Source: Spongiibacter nanhainus
Lineage (GTDB): Bacteria; Pseudomonadota; Gammaproteobacteria; Pseudomonadales; Spongiibacteraceae
Direction: 5' to 3'
DNA: 64,000 nucleotides
Assembly: GCF_016132545.1 (NCBI RefSeq)
Contig: NZ_CP066167.1
Span: forward strand, 310,001 to 374,000
The notes under the pieces were generated by a model. That model had not been told where the DNA came from. It saw only the letters and a list, made by a program, of their open reading frames with translations, and did no database searches. Shown here piece after piece: positions 1 to 8,150 of this stretch; position 1 is the stretch's first letter; each line of letters starts with the position of its first letter. Made by a program: the position numbers and the translations under genes.

Positions 1-584
1 CCAGCTTCCCCGGCGATCGGGGGGGCTATGTCGGGGGTATGATGGAGCGGGTCTACAACCCGCTTGTCAGCCGGTTGCGCGCATTGCCAATGCCTACCAT
101 TGTGGCCTTGAATGGTCCAGCAATCGGAGCCGGTGTCGGTTTGGCCTTAAATGCCGATTTTGTTTTTGCCGACGAGGAGTCTTATTTCCATCTGCCCTTT
201 GTGCCTAAGTTCGCTATCGTCCCCGATTTTGGTTCCGGTTGGCTATTGGTGAGAGCTATTGGCTATAGCAAAGCTCTGGCACTGTGTTTGAATGGTGAGC
301 GGATTTCTGCTGCGAAAGCTATGGAGATGGGCTTGGTCCAGCAGGTGTGCAAGCCAGGGGCGGCACTCAGTGATGCGTTATTTTTGGCAGAGCAGATTTG
401 TCGTTGTGCAGGTACCGCTACTCTGAGGACAAAGGAATTGCTCAGGCAAGCTGAACACATGGAAATTGATGACTATTTGTCCTTTGAAAAAAAACTTCAG
501 GCCGAAAGCTTCAATAGCCGCTCGTTTGACGAGGCTATCGCGGCTTTTAAGGGGAGGCGTGTGCCTGATTTTCGTGGCATGTAG
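1..584 (+). CDS. Enoyl-CoA hydratase/isomerase (crotonase) family protein, 5' end outside window
   Basis: The reading frame is open from base 3 and the N-terminus lies outside the window. The visible part has the crotonase oxyanion-hole stretch (ALNGPAIGAGVGLAL) and then PDFGSGWLL, where family isomerases such as PaaG carry an Asp in a P-D-x-G motif. An isomerase-type reaction on an acyl-CoA is therefore as likely as hydration. The usual C-terminal helices (ISAAKAMEMGLV and on) are present. It lies on the same strand as, and 5' of, the acyl-CoA catabolic operon starting near 1823, with about 500 bp and one small gene between, so it may belong to the same pathway. Substrate unknown. Confidence 0.85.
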   Translation, partial: SFPGDRGGYVGGMMERVYNPLVSRLRALPMPTIVALNGPAIGAGVGLALNADFVFADEESYFHLPFVPKFAIVPDFGSGWLLVRAIGYSKALALCLNGERISAAKAMEMGLVQQVCKPGAALSDALFLAEQICRCAGTATLRTKELLRQAEHMEIDDYLSFEKKLQAESFNSRSFDEAIAAFKGRRVPDFRGM

Positions 585-669
585 GCTAACTTGTTCTGTA
601 AAGACTCTGGGCTGTCGCTTGTGGATAAGCCGCGATAGCAAATCTGTGGAAGATGAAAGGCAAATAAAA

Positions 670-687
670 AGTTACTAAAAGGTAACT
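670..687. promoter_or_regulatory. 18-bp inverted repeat in a gene-free stretch
   Basis: AGTTAC and GTAACT are perfect 6-bp arms around TAAAAG. It lies in the non-coding stretch 585-1084, which is A/T-rich and holds no convincing gene. The dyad could be a regulator site or a weak RNA hairpin; no T-run follows. Function not shown. Confidence 0.25.
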
Positions 688-996
688 AAAGCCATTGTCA
701 GGTGATAAGCGCTGCCGGCAGGCACTTTTGATAGTGCTGCAACTGGAAAAACATCGTCGCTAACCAAGGCTGAAAGCGTGGTAACCGGCTGCCTTTCAGG
801 AAAGCGATTTAAAAGCAGCTGGCGCATCAATTACCTGAGCACTGTAAGCGTTTGAATGAAAAAGAAAAATAATAGTAAAAGTTGAGCGAGCAAAAGTGTG
901 TTGTCGAAATAATTGGGGCGACATGCATTGTAAATAACTTTATGTCGATTTTTGTTTTCTGGCCATGTTGTCTGCAATCTAAATAGAGGCTAACAT

Positions 997-1017
997 TAAT
1001 TGAGCAGAATTCAATTA
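997..1017. promoter_or_regulatory. 21-bp inverted repeat upstream of the small gene at 1085
   Basis: TAATTGA and TCAATTA are perfect 7-bp arms with a 7-base centre, 67 bp before the ATG at 1085. The same half-site recurs at 1621-1627 and, inverted, at 1660-1666 upstream of the catabolic operon. One regulator could read both regions. This is inference from sequence only. Confidence 0.3.
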
Positions 1018-1084
1018 GTGTTGATTGCTGCTGTAAGAGTAGATAGGCGTGTCGCGCCATAAACCAATAATGGAGAATACAACA

Positions 1085-1384
1085 ATGAGTATTGCTGGTA
1101 ACTGGGATATCGTGCTCAACACGCCCATGGGTAAGCAGAAAGGTAAAATGAGCGCCAATGTGGATGGTGGTGAGCTGGCGGGCGAAATTCTCTCCCCGCT
1201 GGGTGCGATTCTTATCGAGGATGGTAAAACCGATGGTGACTCAGCTCAGTGGAACTGTAAGGTTACGACGCCAATTGCTATGACCTTGGAGTTTGATGTA
1301 ACCGTCGATGGCGATGACTTGAAGGGCGAAGTGAAAGTTGGGCCAATGGGCAAAAACTCTGTAGAGGGTACGCGGGCATCTTAG
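1085..1384 (+). CDS. Small conserved hypothetical protein, about 99 aa
   Basis: I chose the ATG at 1085 because GGAG at 1072-1075 stands 9 bases upstream; an in-frame GTG at 1049 would add 12 residues. The protein (MSIAGNWDIVLNTPMG at the start) has alternating hydrophobic and glycine/aspartate stretches (NVDGGELAGEI, DVTVDGDDLKGEVKVG) that suggest an all-beta fold. It has no signal peptide, membrane segment or cysteine pair. From memory, similar small proteins sit beside acyl-CoA and steroid or terpene degradation genes, which fits the location, but I cannot name a function. No strong terminator follows. Confidence 0.7.
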   Translation: MSIAGNWDIVLNTPMGKQKGKMSANVDGGELAGEILSPLGAILIEDGKTDGDSAQWNCKVTTPIAMTLEFDVTVDGDDLKGEVKVGPMGKNSVEGTRAS

Positions 1385-1699
1385 GGGGCGGCGCTCTAGA
1401 GTTCGGCGCTTAATTCCATTCATTTGTATCGCTTCCCGCTCTTCAAGCCCCGGTCCTGGGTGACCGGGGTCGCTCTCTCCCTTTTTCGTTTCCTCTCCTA
1501 CATACCTATTCTCTCCGTTTCTAAATGTGCCGATGGCTTGCGCGGCCGGTATGGGTTTTCTGTTGCTTGGTCTTTTGTGCCGGTCAAATTGATAGGGTTT
1601 ATCTGTAAAAACTCTGTCCTTAATTGAGTCTTGCTGGTCATTTTGTTATTGAGCTATAGTCAATTAAGCTTAAAGACAAGCTTGGTCATTCGATAAACG

Positions 1700-1774
1700 A
1701 TGGCACGCCTGGGCTCCTTTGGGGGTGCCAAAAAAGGTGTGCCCAAAAAGAAGCGTATGAAAAGCGCGAAATAA
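1700..1774 (+). CDS. Possible 24-codon basic leader peptide
   Basis: ATG at 1700 opens a 24-residue frame ending in TAA, very rich in lysine and glycine in its second half (GAKKGVPKKKRMKSAK). An in-frame TAA two codons upstream shows it is not the tail of a longer gene. No Shine-Dalgarno sequence is visible. The frame runs into the left arm of the hairpin at 1760-1800, so a leader-peptide role is conceivable, but chance is equally possible. Confidence 0.15.
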   Translation: MARLGSFGGAKKGVPKKKRMKSAK

Positions 1775-1800
1775 GTTAGGAAGAAAAACGTAGCGCTTTT
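1760..1800 (+). terminator. Inverted repeat with short T-run in the operon leader
   Basis: AAAAGCGC (1760-1767) and GCGCTTTT (1793-1800) are perfect 8-bp arms with a 25-base loop. The right arm ends in four Ts, just 22 bases before the operon's first ATG. It could be an attenuator or weak terminator. The long loop and short T-run make it weak. Confidence 0.3.
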
Positions 1801-1822
1801 CCTGCTGCCCCCAGGGCTCGGC

Positions 1823-2650
1823 ATGGCCCGCGTCCGGGTATTTGGTGCGAATAAAAATATGAGCGAATCAGAACTAGTACAAGAGCTCTCTGCTGACGGA
1901 AAACTGCGTTTAATAATGAATCGCCCTGAGGTTCATAACGCGTTCGACGATCGCCAGGTAGCTAATCTTACCGATGCCTTGCTGGCGGCGGCCGAAAACC
2001 CGGGGGTAAGGCTGGTTGTTATTGAGGGCAGAGGTAAAAACTTCTGTGCCGGTGGTGATATCAACTACATGCGCAGAATGGGGGAAAACACCTTTCAGGA
2101 AAATGTAGAGGATGCCCGCCGCTTGGCGACGCTCATGAAAGTCCTCAATGATCTACCGAAGCCCACGATTGCGAGAGTGCAAGGCGCTGCCATGGGTGGA
2201 GGTGTTGGATTGGTGTGCTGCTGCGACATCGCAGTTGGCGAGCCAAACACGTTCCTGGCGCTCAGTGAGATAAAGATCGGCATGGTGCCGGCGACGATAG
2301 CCCCGTATGTGGTGAAAACCATAGGCCCCAAGCCGGCCAGACGGCTATTTATGACCGGGGAAAAAGTCAGCGCTTCACGTGCTGAAGCCTTGGGTATGTT
2401 AAGCGAGGTCGTGGCGGACGGGAGCCTTGATTCCCGAATAGCGGAGATTTCGACCACCCTTCTCGCCAATGCGCCTTCCGGACTCGCCAAAGCCAAGCAA
2501 ATTATAGAGCGGGTTTCGCGGGGCGGCATAGACGAGAAAATGATCGAGGACACCGTGAGATTTATTGCCGAAATCCGCGACTCTACGGAGGGGAGAGAAG
2601 GGTTAAGTGCCTTTCTTGAGAAGCGAAAGCCTAATTGGTCTCACCACTAA
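1823..2650 (+). CDS. Enoyl-CoA hydratase, methylglutaconyl/isohexenylglutaconyl-CoA hydratase-like (AtuE/LiuC type)
   Basis: This is a full-length crotonase-fold protein of 275 aa. The oxyanion hole region reads RVQGAAMGGGVGL, followed by FLALSEIKIGMVPATIAPYV. The SE-x-x-x-G-(L/M)-(I/V)-PA-x-I-x-PYV pattern is typical of 3-methylglutaconyl-CoA hydratases (LiuC/AUH) and of AtuE. It would add water to the branched enoyl-CoA produced by the carboxylase encoded downstream. The ATG at 1823 has AGGG 6 bases upstream; an internal ATG at 1859 lacks a ribosome site but would give a more typical N-terminus. It is the first gene of a close-packed operon reaching 10190. Confidence 0.85.
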   Translation: MARVRVFGANKNMSESELVQELSADGKLRLIMNRPEVHNAFDDRQVANLTDALLAAAENPGVRLVVIEGRGKNFCAGGDINYMRRMGENTFQENVEDARRLATLMKVLNDLPKPTIARVQGAAMGGGVGLVCCCDIAVGEPNTFLALSEIKIGMVPATIAPYVVKTIGPKPARRLFMTGEKVSASRAEALGMLSEVVADGSLDSRIAEISTTLLANAPSGLAKAKQIIERVSRGGIDEKMIEDTVRFIAEIRDSTEGREGLSAFLEKRKPNWSHH

Positions 2651-2717
2651 ACCGCGTCGGCAATATAGCAAGCTAAACTGTAAGCAGCATACATAGACGG
2701 TGACAGGAGTCTTATTC

Positions 2718-4085
2718 GTGACCGAAAGAATCATACGCATTGCAAACGCTCAAGGATTTTGGGGCGACAGCAAGCTTGGCCCTATAAGGCTGGTAGAAGA
2801 AGGTCCGGTGGATTACCTGACCTTCGATTATTTGGCCGAGACGACGATGAGTATTCTGCAAAAGCAGAAAGCTCGTAACCCAGACGCAGGGTTTGCCACT
2901 GATTTTCCGCTTATGTTGAAGGACGTGCTGGCGACTTGTCAGAAGAAGGGAATCAAGATCATCGCCAATGCTGGGGGCGTGAATCTGCGGTCGTGTCTCA
3001 ATGCAACCAGGCAGGTAATACAGGAATTGGGGCTAAGTGGTATTAGTGTCGGTATCGTGGAAGGCGACGACATCCTGCCTAGTCTAAATGACCTTCGTTC
3101 AAAAGGTGAGCCATTGGTGCACCTGGAGACCGGTGAGCCGATAGATAAGGTCTTTGATCGAATAACCAGCGCCAACGTCTATATAGGGGCTCAATCCATT
3201 GTCGACGCCTTGCATGACGGTGCCGATATCGTGATTACAGGGCGAGCCAGTGACCCTTCCTTGGTGCTGGCGCCGCTAATGTATGAATTTGGCTGGGCGA
3301 TGGACGACTACGACAAACTGGCGGCGGGGACTGTCATGGGGCATATCCTTGAATGCGGACCTCAGTGTACTGGTGGCAACTATTCTGATTGGCGCCAAGT
3401 GAAGGATTTTGCGCGTATCGGTTACCCAGTGTGCGAGGCGAAAGCCGATGGCAGTTTTGTAGTGACAAAGCACGAGAATACCGGCGGTTTGGTATCCATA
3501 GAAACGGTCGGGTCCCAGTTACTTTATGAGCTGGGTGACCCGGAGAACTACTTAAGCCCGGATTGTGTTGTCGATTTCACTGCTATGGAGCTGAGTAGTG
3601 ATGGCGAGGATCGGGTTGTTGTATCCGGTGTGAAAGGGCGGGCACCTACTGACAGTTATAAAGTGTCAGTAGCCTACGCGGATGGCTACAAAATATTGAG
3701 TACCTTGTGTATATCCGGCCCCGATGCCGTAGAGAAGGCCCATGTGCTAGCCGATATCGTATTTGAACGTTTAGAAATGCAGGGCATTGCCATCCCCAGG
3801 GAAGACCGATTTCTCGAGTTGTTTGGTACCAATGTTCTTTGTAAGGGGGTGGTGCCTACTCTTGATCAGCCCGGCGAAATCCAGATGCGCCTTGGTGCCA
3901 GGGGCGATAACCGCAGGGACCTTGAGGTCTTAGGCAAGGAGATTGCGCCACTGCTGACTTCTGGTCCGCCGGGGGTGACAGGATTCGCTGGCGGCCGGGC
4001 GAGGGCCTCCGAGGTCGTCGGTTATTGGCCGGCGCTGATTAATAAGCGCTATGTCGTTACCTCACACAGTGTAGAGCGGGTATAA
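2718..4085 (+). CDS. atuA: AtuA N-terminal (DUF1446) domain protein
   Basis: The 455-residue protein is the DUF1446 part of AtuA, a protein required for growth on citronellol/geraniol in Pseudomonas and of unproven enzymatic role. Family features include ANAQGFWGDSKLGP near the start, the YLTFDYLAETTMSIL helix, the IANAGGVN strand and an ITGRASDPS stretch. I chose GTG 2718 because AGGAG at 2705-2709 is 8 bases upstream; an upstream in-frame GTG at 2700 would overlap that site. In Pseudomonas AtuA is one chain of about 600 residues, as I recall; here the C-terminal domain is a separate gene starting 3 bases after this stop. It has been suggested to act on the hydrated, carboxylated isoprenoid-CoA. 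Confidence 0.85.
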   Translation: MTERIIRIANAQGFWGDSKLGPIRLVEEGPVDYLTFDYLAETTMSILQKQKARNPDAGFATDFPLMLKDVLATCQKKGIKIIANAGGVNLRSCLNATRQVIQELGLSGISVGIVEGDDILPSLNDLRSKGEPLVHLETGEPIDKVFDRITSANVYIGAQSIVDALHDGADIVITGRASDPSLVLAPLMYEFGWAMDDYDKLAAGTVMGHILECGPQCTGGNYSDWRQVKDFARIGYPVCEAKADGSFVVTKHENTGGLVSIETVGSQLLYELGDPENYLSPDCVVDFTAMELSSDGEDRVVVSGVKGRAPTDSYKVSVAYADGYKILSTLCISGPDAVEKAHVLADIVFERLEMQGIAIPREDRFLELFGTNVLCKGVVPTLDQPGEIQMRLGARGDNRRDLEVLGKEIAPLLTSGPPGVTGFAGGRARASEVVGYWPALINKRYVVTSHSVERV

Positions 4086-4087
4086 CT

Positions 4088-4441
4088 ATGCCAACAGTAA
4101 GACTAATGGATATCGCTGTCGCCCGCTCTGGCGACAAAGGTAACAGCAGTAATATCGGTGTCATTGCAAAAAGCCGCGCCGTTTACGACTTTCTGTCGTC
4201 CACCCTCACGGCGGATAGTGTTAAATCCTGCCTCAGTCAAATTTGCCTGGGCGGGGTGACCCGCTACGAGTTACCCAAACTACTCGCCTTCAATTTCATT
4301 CTCGAAGACTCCCTTCGCGGTGGTGGCTCGCAAAGCCTCATTGTTGACGCGCAAGGCAAGGTTCACGGTTTGGCGTTGCTGCATATGGAGCTGGATGTTC
4401 CCGAAGAGCTGTGGGCTTCAATAGATCGGGAATCACATTAA
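4088..4441 (+). CDS. AtuA C-terminal (ferredoxin-fold-like) domain as a separate protein
   Basis: The 117-residue protein matches the domain that closes AtuA-type proteins: ARSGDKGNSSNIGVIAKS near the N-terminus, GGVTRYELPKLLAFNFIL in the middle and a glycine-rich SLRGGGSQSL turn. It begins 3 bases after the DUF1446 gene stop, so the two are almost certainly co-translated and act as one unit. No catalytic motif is known for it. Splitting this domain from DUF1446 occurs in some bacteria, as I recall; it matches the split of the carboxylase alpha subunit in the same operon. Confidence 0.8.
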   Translation: MPTVRLMDIAVARSGDKGNSSNIGVIAKSRAVYDFLSSTLTADSVKSCLSQICLGGVTRYELPKLLAFNFILEDSLRGGGSQSLIVDAQGKVHGLALLHMELDVPEELWASIDRESH

Positions 4442-4452
4442 CGAGAGCCGCT

Positions 4453-5946
4453 ATGACAACATTTAAGAAAGTACTAATTGCAAACCGGGGTGAAATAGCG
4501 CTGCGTGTTATTTCTGCTCTGCGCAAGTTGGGCATTTCCAGTGTTGCGATCTTTCACAGCGAGGATCGGCATGCCTTGTATGTGCGACAGGCGGACGAAG
4601 CTATCGAGGTCTACGGCGATACACCCACCGCCGCATATTTAGACATACCGCAGATTATTCAAGCCTGTAAAAAGAGCGCCTCAGACGCGGTTCACCCGGG
4701 GTACGGCTTTCTCTCTGAAAACGCCGGCTTTGCCCGCGCGCTCTCCGCCGAAGAAATCACTTTTATTGGACCGGAGGCGGACGTTATCGAGCTGATGGGC
4801 GATAAAATCGTCTCCAGGAACTTTGTCGAAAAGCACGGCTTTCCGGTGCCGCCTTCCATTAGTGTTCGCGCGTCCGATCTAGAGAGTGCCGAGTTGAGTG
4901 CTTTGCGGGATGCGGTGGAATCGATGGGGCTCCCTGTTGTGGTGAAGGCCGCGGCGGGTGGTGGCGGCAAAGGCATGAATATTGTCCGCGCATTGGAGGA
5001 TCTAGAGGGTAGTTTGCGGGTCGCGGCTTCAGAGGCGAAGAAATACTTTCACGATGAGCGCGTCTATATCGAGCGCTACTTCCCAAGTGCCAGGCACATC
5101 GAGGTGCAAATATTGGGCGACAGTGCCACGACGCTTCATCTAGGGGTAAGGGAGTGCTCTATTCAGCGTCGCTTCCAGAAGGTCATCGAGGAGGCGCCGT
5201 CACCGGCATTGTCAGAGCAGAAGCACCAGGAAATCTGTGAGGTTGCACTGGGCATAGCCCGCGCGGCGCGCTACAGCAGCGCGGGAACCGTGGAATTTTT
5301 ATACACCCCGGAAGGTGAGTTTTTCTTCCTGGAAATGAATACCCGAATTCAGGTCGAGCATCCGGTCACAGAGATGATCTACGGTGTCGATATTGTGGCT
5401 GAGCAAATACGCGTGGCAATGGGTGAAGGTCTAACGTTTACACAAGATGATCTTAAGCCCAGTGGGCATGCCATTGAGTGCCGGATTTGTGCTGAGGATC
5501 CCTTTAATAATTTTATGCCGGAAACGGGCAAGGTACTCTACCTAAATGAGCCAAGTGGAGACGGTATTCGGGTAGATAGTGGGCTCCATATTGGTCAGGT
5601 GATTGGGTCCTCATTCGACCCGATGCTAGCAAAGATAATTGTTCACGCTCCATCGCGCAGTGAGGCGATAGGTCGGCTTCGGGACGCGCTGGAAAATACC
5701 GTCATTCTTGGCGTCACAGTCAATATCGAATATTTGCAGCACCTCTTGGATCACCCCAAATTTCAAGTGGGTGACTTCGATACTGGTTTTATTGCTTCTG
5801 AGGCTTCGGAGTTAGAGCGGCGATCAGTATCTCAGGATGATCTTCAGGCTGTACTTGCCACAGCCTATCTTACCGATCGTGATACCCGCTTACTGGTGTC
5901 GGCTACGCCCGAGCCTTATTTGGCGATCGGTAACTGGCGGAACTAG
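4453..5946 (+). CDS. Biotin carboxylase subunit of an acyl-CoA carboxylase (geranyl-/3-methylcrotonyl-CoA type)
   Basis: The product is a 497-residue biotin carboxylase: KVLIANRGEIALRVI at the N-terminus, ATP-grasp glycine loop GGGGKGM, HIEVQILGD, ECSIQRRFQKVIEEAPSP and EMNTRIQVEHPVTE. It carboxylates biotin with ATP and bicarbonate. In methylcrotonyl- and geranyl-CoA carboxylases the alpha subunit (about 650-670 aa) also carries the BT linker and the biotinyl domain; this chain stops after the biotin carboxylase C-terminal domain and those parts lie in the next gene, 8 bases downstream. I chose ATG 4453 (start TTFKKVLIANRGE) over an upstream frame at 4411 that overlaps the previous gene. Confidence 0.9.
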   Translation: MTTFKKVLIANRGEIALRVISALRKLGISSVAIFHSEDRHALYVRQADEAIEVYGDTPTAAYLDIPQIIQACKKSASDAVHPGYGFLSENAGFARALSAEEITFIGPEADVIELMGDKIVSRNFVEKHGFPVPPSISVRASDLESAELSALRDAVESMGLPVVVKAAAGGGGKGMNIVRALEDLEGSLRVAASEAKKYFHDERVYIERYFPSARHIEVQILGDSATTLHLGVRECSIQRRFQKVIEEAPSPALSEQKHQEICEVALGIARAARYSSAGTVEFLYTPEGEFFFLEMNTRIQVEHPVTEMIYGVDIVAEQIRVAMGEGLTFTQDDLKPSGHAIECRICAEDPFNNFMPETGKVLYLNEPSGDGIRVDSGLHIGQVIGSSFDPMLAKIIVHAPSRSEAIGRLRDALENTVILGVTVNIEYLQHLLDHPKFQVGDFDTGFIASEASELERRSVSQDDLQAVLATAYLTDRDTRLLVSATPEPYLAIGNWRN

Positions 5947-5954
5947 GGGAACTT

Positions 5955-6509
5955 ATGCAACCACTTTATCTCATTGGTGAGCAGCAGCACGCCGTTACAC
6001 CCCTGAAGCGCAATGATCGAATTTGGTTGGAGATAGATGGCCATGCCGTCGATGTCCAATTCACTGAGCTGGGGCCTCACCGCGGCGAGATCATTGTCAA
6101 TGGGCATCTCAAGTCCTACCACGTTGCCCAAGAAGGCCAGACCCTGTTCGTACACTGTGCAGGCAAAACTTGGCGGCTTGAAGCGAAAGATGAGTTCGAA
6201 GCGTCTCGCAGCAGCGAAGCTGGTGCCGGTGAAATTAGGGCGCCCATGCCGGGAGTTTTGGTAGAGAGTTTCGCGAGCACTGGAGATCGCGTCGAGGCCG
6301 GCCAAACTGTGCTGTTGATTGAAAGTATGAAGTTGCAAACCGAGATAAAGGCGACCGTCAGTGGCGTGATCTCTGTGGCCGATCTTGCCGCTGGTGAGGC
6401 CTTTGAAAAGGGCGCGCTGCTAACCGTGATTGAGGCAGACAGCGAAGGCGAGAGTGTCGTTCAGACTGATGCGGACTCCAGTGCAATGAACTCAGAAGAC
6501 AAGCGATAG
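5955..6509 (+). CDS. Biotinyl carrier subunit of the acyl-CoA carboxylase
   Basis: This 184-residue protein has a C-terminal biotinyl domain: APMPGVL, then the biotinylation site ESMKLQ with Lys126 as the predicted biotin acceptor, then IKATVSGVI. The family usually has A/S-M-K-M; here Leu follows the lysine, an allowed variant. The first 85 or so residues (EIDGHAVDVQFTEL, WRLEAKDEF) look like strands of the BT domain that docks the biotin carboxylase on the carboxyltransferase in MCC/GCC-type enzymes. It is followed 11 bases later by the carboxyltransferase gene. Confidence 0.88.
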   Translation: MQPLYLIGEQQHAVTPLKRNDRIWLEIDGHAVDVQFTELGPHRGEIIVNGHLKSYHVAQEGQTLFVHCAGKTWRLEAKDEFEASRSSEAGAGEIRAPMPGVLVESFASTGDRVEAGQTVLLIESMKLQTEIKATVSGVISVADLAAGEAFEKGALLTVIEADSEGESVVQTDADSSAMNSEDKR

Positions 6510-6520
6510 GGGTATCCCCA

Positions 6521-8128
6521 GTGCGTAGAATACAATCAAAACTGAATACTGCCTCGCAGGATTACCGGGATTATCGCGACCATAATTTGAATTTGGTGAG
6601 GGATTTCCGTGAGCGGCAGGAGCGGGCGCGCTCAGATCGCCCGCAGCGCGATATAGACCGCTTGCGCAATCAAAACAAAATGCTGCCACGAGAGCGCCTG
6701 GACTTGTTGCTGGATCCAGGAACGCCCTTCCTTGAGTTTTCTTCCCTCGGTGCCAATATGGCTTACGATGGCGCAGCGCCAAGCGCGAATTGCATCACTG
6801 GTATTGGCGTTGTTTCCGGCCGGGAAGTGGTCATCGTGGCCCACGATAGTTCCAATAAAGGAGGGGCCTGGTTCCCGCTAACCGTCAAGAAGATGGTGCG
6901 TGCACTGGATATCGCCCTTGAAAACCGCCTTAACGTCATTCACCTGTGTGACAGTGCCGGTGGGTTCTTACCCATGCAGTCCGAAGTGTTTGGCGATAAG
7001 TACATGTCGGGCCGTATTTTTCGCAATCAGGTGCAGTTGTCAAAAATGGGCTGCAAGCAATTGGCTTTGGTATTTGGCCATTGCACGGCGGGGGGAGCCT
7101 ATGTTCCCGGTCTTTGCGAATACTCGGTTATCGTCAACGGAACGGGCGCGGTGTTTCTCGGTGGTCCACCTTTGGTAAAGGCCGCTACCGGTGAGGATGT
7201 GACGGTGGATGAGCTGGGCGGTGCGGCCATGCATACATCGGTGTCTGGCACCTGCGATTACTACGCTGCCAGCGAGCGTGAAGCGGTGGCGATCGGTCGT
7301 GAGATTGTACAGCAGTGGGAGTTGCCCCCGAAATATCCACTGCAAAGAGATACCCCTGAAGACCCCTACTACGATCCGTATGAGCTCTACGGCGTCATTC
7401 CCAACGACATAAAGAAGCAATTCGATATGCGAGAGGTCATCGCGAGACTTGTTGATGGCAGTCGCTTTTCAGAATACCAGCCTGACTATGGTGAAACCTT
7501 GGTATGTGGTATGGCCAATATATGGGGATATAAGGTTGGCATAATCGGTAATAACGGTGTTCTGTTCAATGACAGCACATTGAAAGCTGCGCACTTTATG
7601 ACTCTCTGTAACCAGAACAATATTCCGCTGGTTTTCTTACAGAATATTACCGGTTATATGGTGGGTAAAGAGTACGAGCAAAAGGGCATTACCAAAGATG
7701 GCGCCAAGATGCTGATGGTGCAGGGCAGTGTCGACGTGCCCAAGTTTACCATTATGACCAATGGTTCGTTTGGCGCAGGCAATTACGGTATGTGTGGTCG
7801 AGCTTGGGACGCCCGCACTTTATTTAGCTGGCCAAATAGTCAGATCGCCGTCATGGGTTCTGATCAGGCGGCAAATACACTGACAACAATTAAGGTAAAT
7901 CAGCTTAAGCGTCAGGGAGAGCAACCGACACCGGAACAGCTGGAGCATATCCGGCAGGAAGTGCTTGAAGACTACACCAATACCACCAGTGCCTATGCGA
8001 CCAGTTCAGAGATTTGGGACGACGGCATTATCGATCCGGTGGATACGCGCAATGCACTGGCTATGTCGATTTCTGTTTCATTGAACGCGCCTTTTGCCGG
8101 TACCAACTACGGCGTTCTGCGGCTTTAA
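6521..8128 (+). CDS. Carboxyltransferase (beta) subunit of acyl-CoA carboxylase, AtuC/LiuB-like
   Basis: The 535-residue protein transfers CO2 from biotin to the gamma position of a branched enoyl-CoA. Family marks are MLPRERLDLLLDPGTPF, the acyl-CoA region DSAGGFLPMQSEVF, GHCTAGGAYVPG, FLGGPPLVKAATGEDVTVDELGG and the C-terminal-half oxyanion region NITGYMVGKEYEQKG with GAGNYGMCGR. Start is GTG 6521, with AGGGG 8-12 bases upstream. The lack of HMG-CoA lyase and the presence of atuA nearby favour geranyl-CoA over 3-methylcrotonyl-CoA as substrate, but the specificity residues were not checked. Confidence 0.88.
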   Translation: MRRIQSKLNTASQDYRDYRDHNLNLVRDFRERQERARSDRPQRDIDRLRNQNKMLPRERLDLLLDPGTPFLEFSSLGANMAYDGAAPSANCITGIGVVSGREVVIVAHDSSNKGGAWFPLTVKKMVRALDIALENRLNVIHLCDSAGGFLPMQSEVFGDKYMSGRIFRNQVQLSKMGCKQLALVFGHCTAGGAYVPGLCEYSVIVNGTGAVFLGGPPLVKAATGEDVTVDELGGAAMHTSVSGTCDYYAASEREAVAIGREIVQQWELPPKYPLQRDTPEDPYYDPYELYGVIPNDIKKQFDMREVIARLVDGSRFSEYQPDYGETLVCGMANIWGYKVGIIGNNGVLFNDSTLKAAHFMTLCNQNNIPLVFLQNITGYMVGKEYEQKGITKDGAKMLMVQGSVDVPKFTIMTNGSFGAGNYGMCGRAWDARTLFSWPNSQIAVMGSDQAANTLTTIKVNQLKRQGEQPTPEQLEHIRQEVLEDYTNTTSAYATSSEIWDDGIIDPVDTRNALAMSISVSLNAPFAGTNYGVLRL

Positions 8129-8150
8129 TAACAATTAATAGGATACTTTC

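Larger units (their letters stand above)
1385..1822. other. 438-bp leader region before the catabolic operon
   Basis: No convincing gene fills this stretch; a 67-codon frame at 1424-1627 has neither a ribosome site nor protein-like composition. It contains the half-sites TAATTGA (1621-1627) and TCAATTA (1660-1666), a 24-codon lysine-rich frame at 1700-1774, and an inverted repeat with 8-bp arms at 1760-1800. The operon promoter is presumably here, but I could not pick a clear -35/-10 pair. Confidence 0.4.

Noticed and set aside
827-1060. 77-codon minus-strand frame in the A/T-rich gap
   Set aside because: Low-complexity Phe/Tyr/Ser run from A/T-rich DNA; no start signal.
1424-1627. 67-codon frame with hydrophobic residues
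   Set aside because: No ribosome site, mixed composition and no family resemblance.
1745-1759. PKKKR nuclear-localisation-like motif in the mini-ORF at 1700
   Set aside because: Such a motif has no meaning in bacteria; it reflects a lysine-rich stretch.
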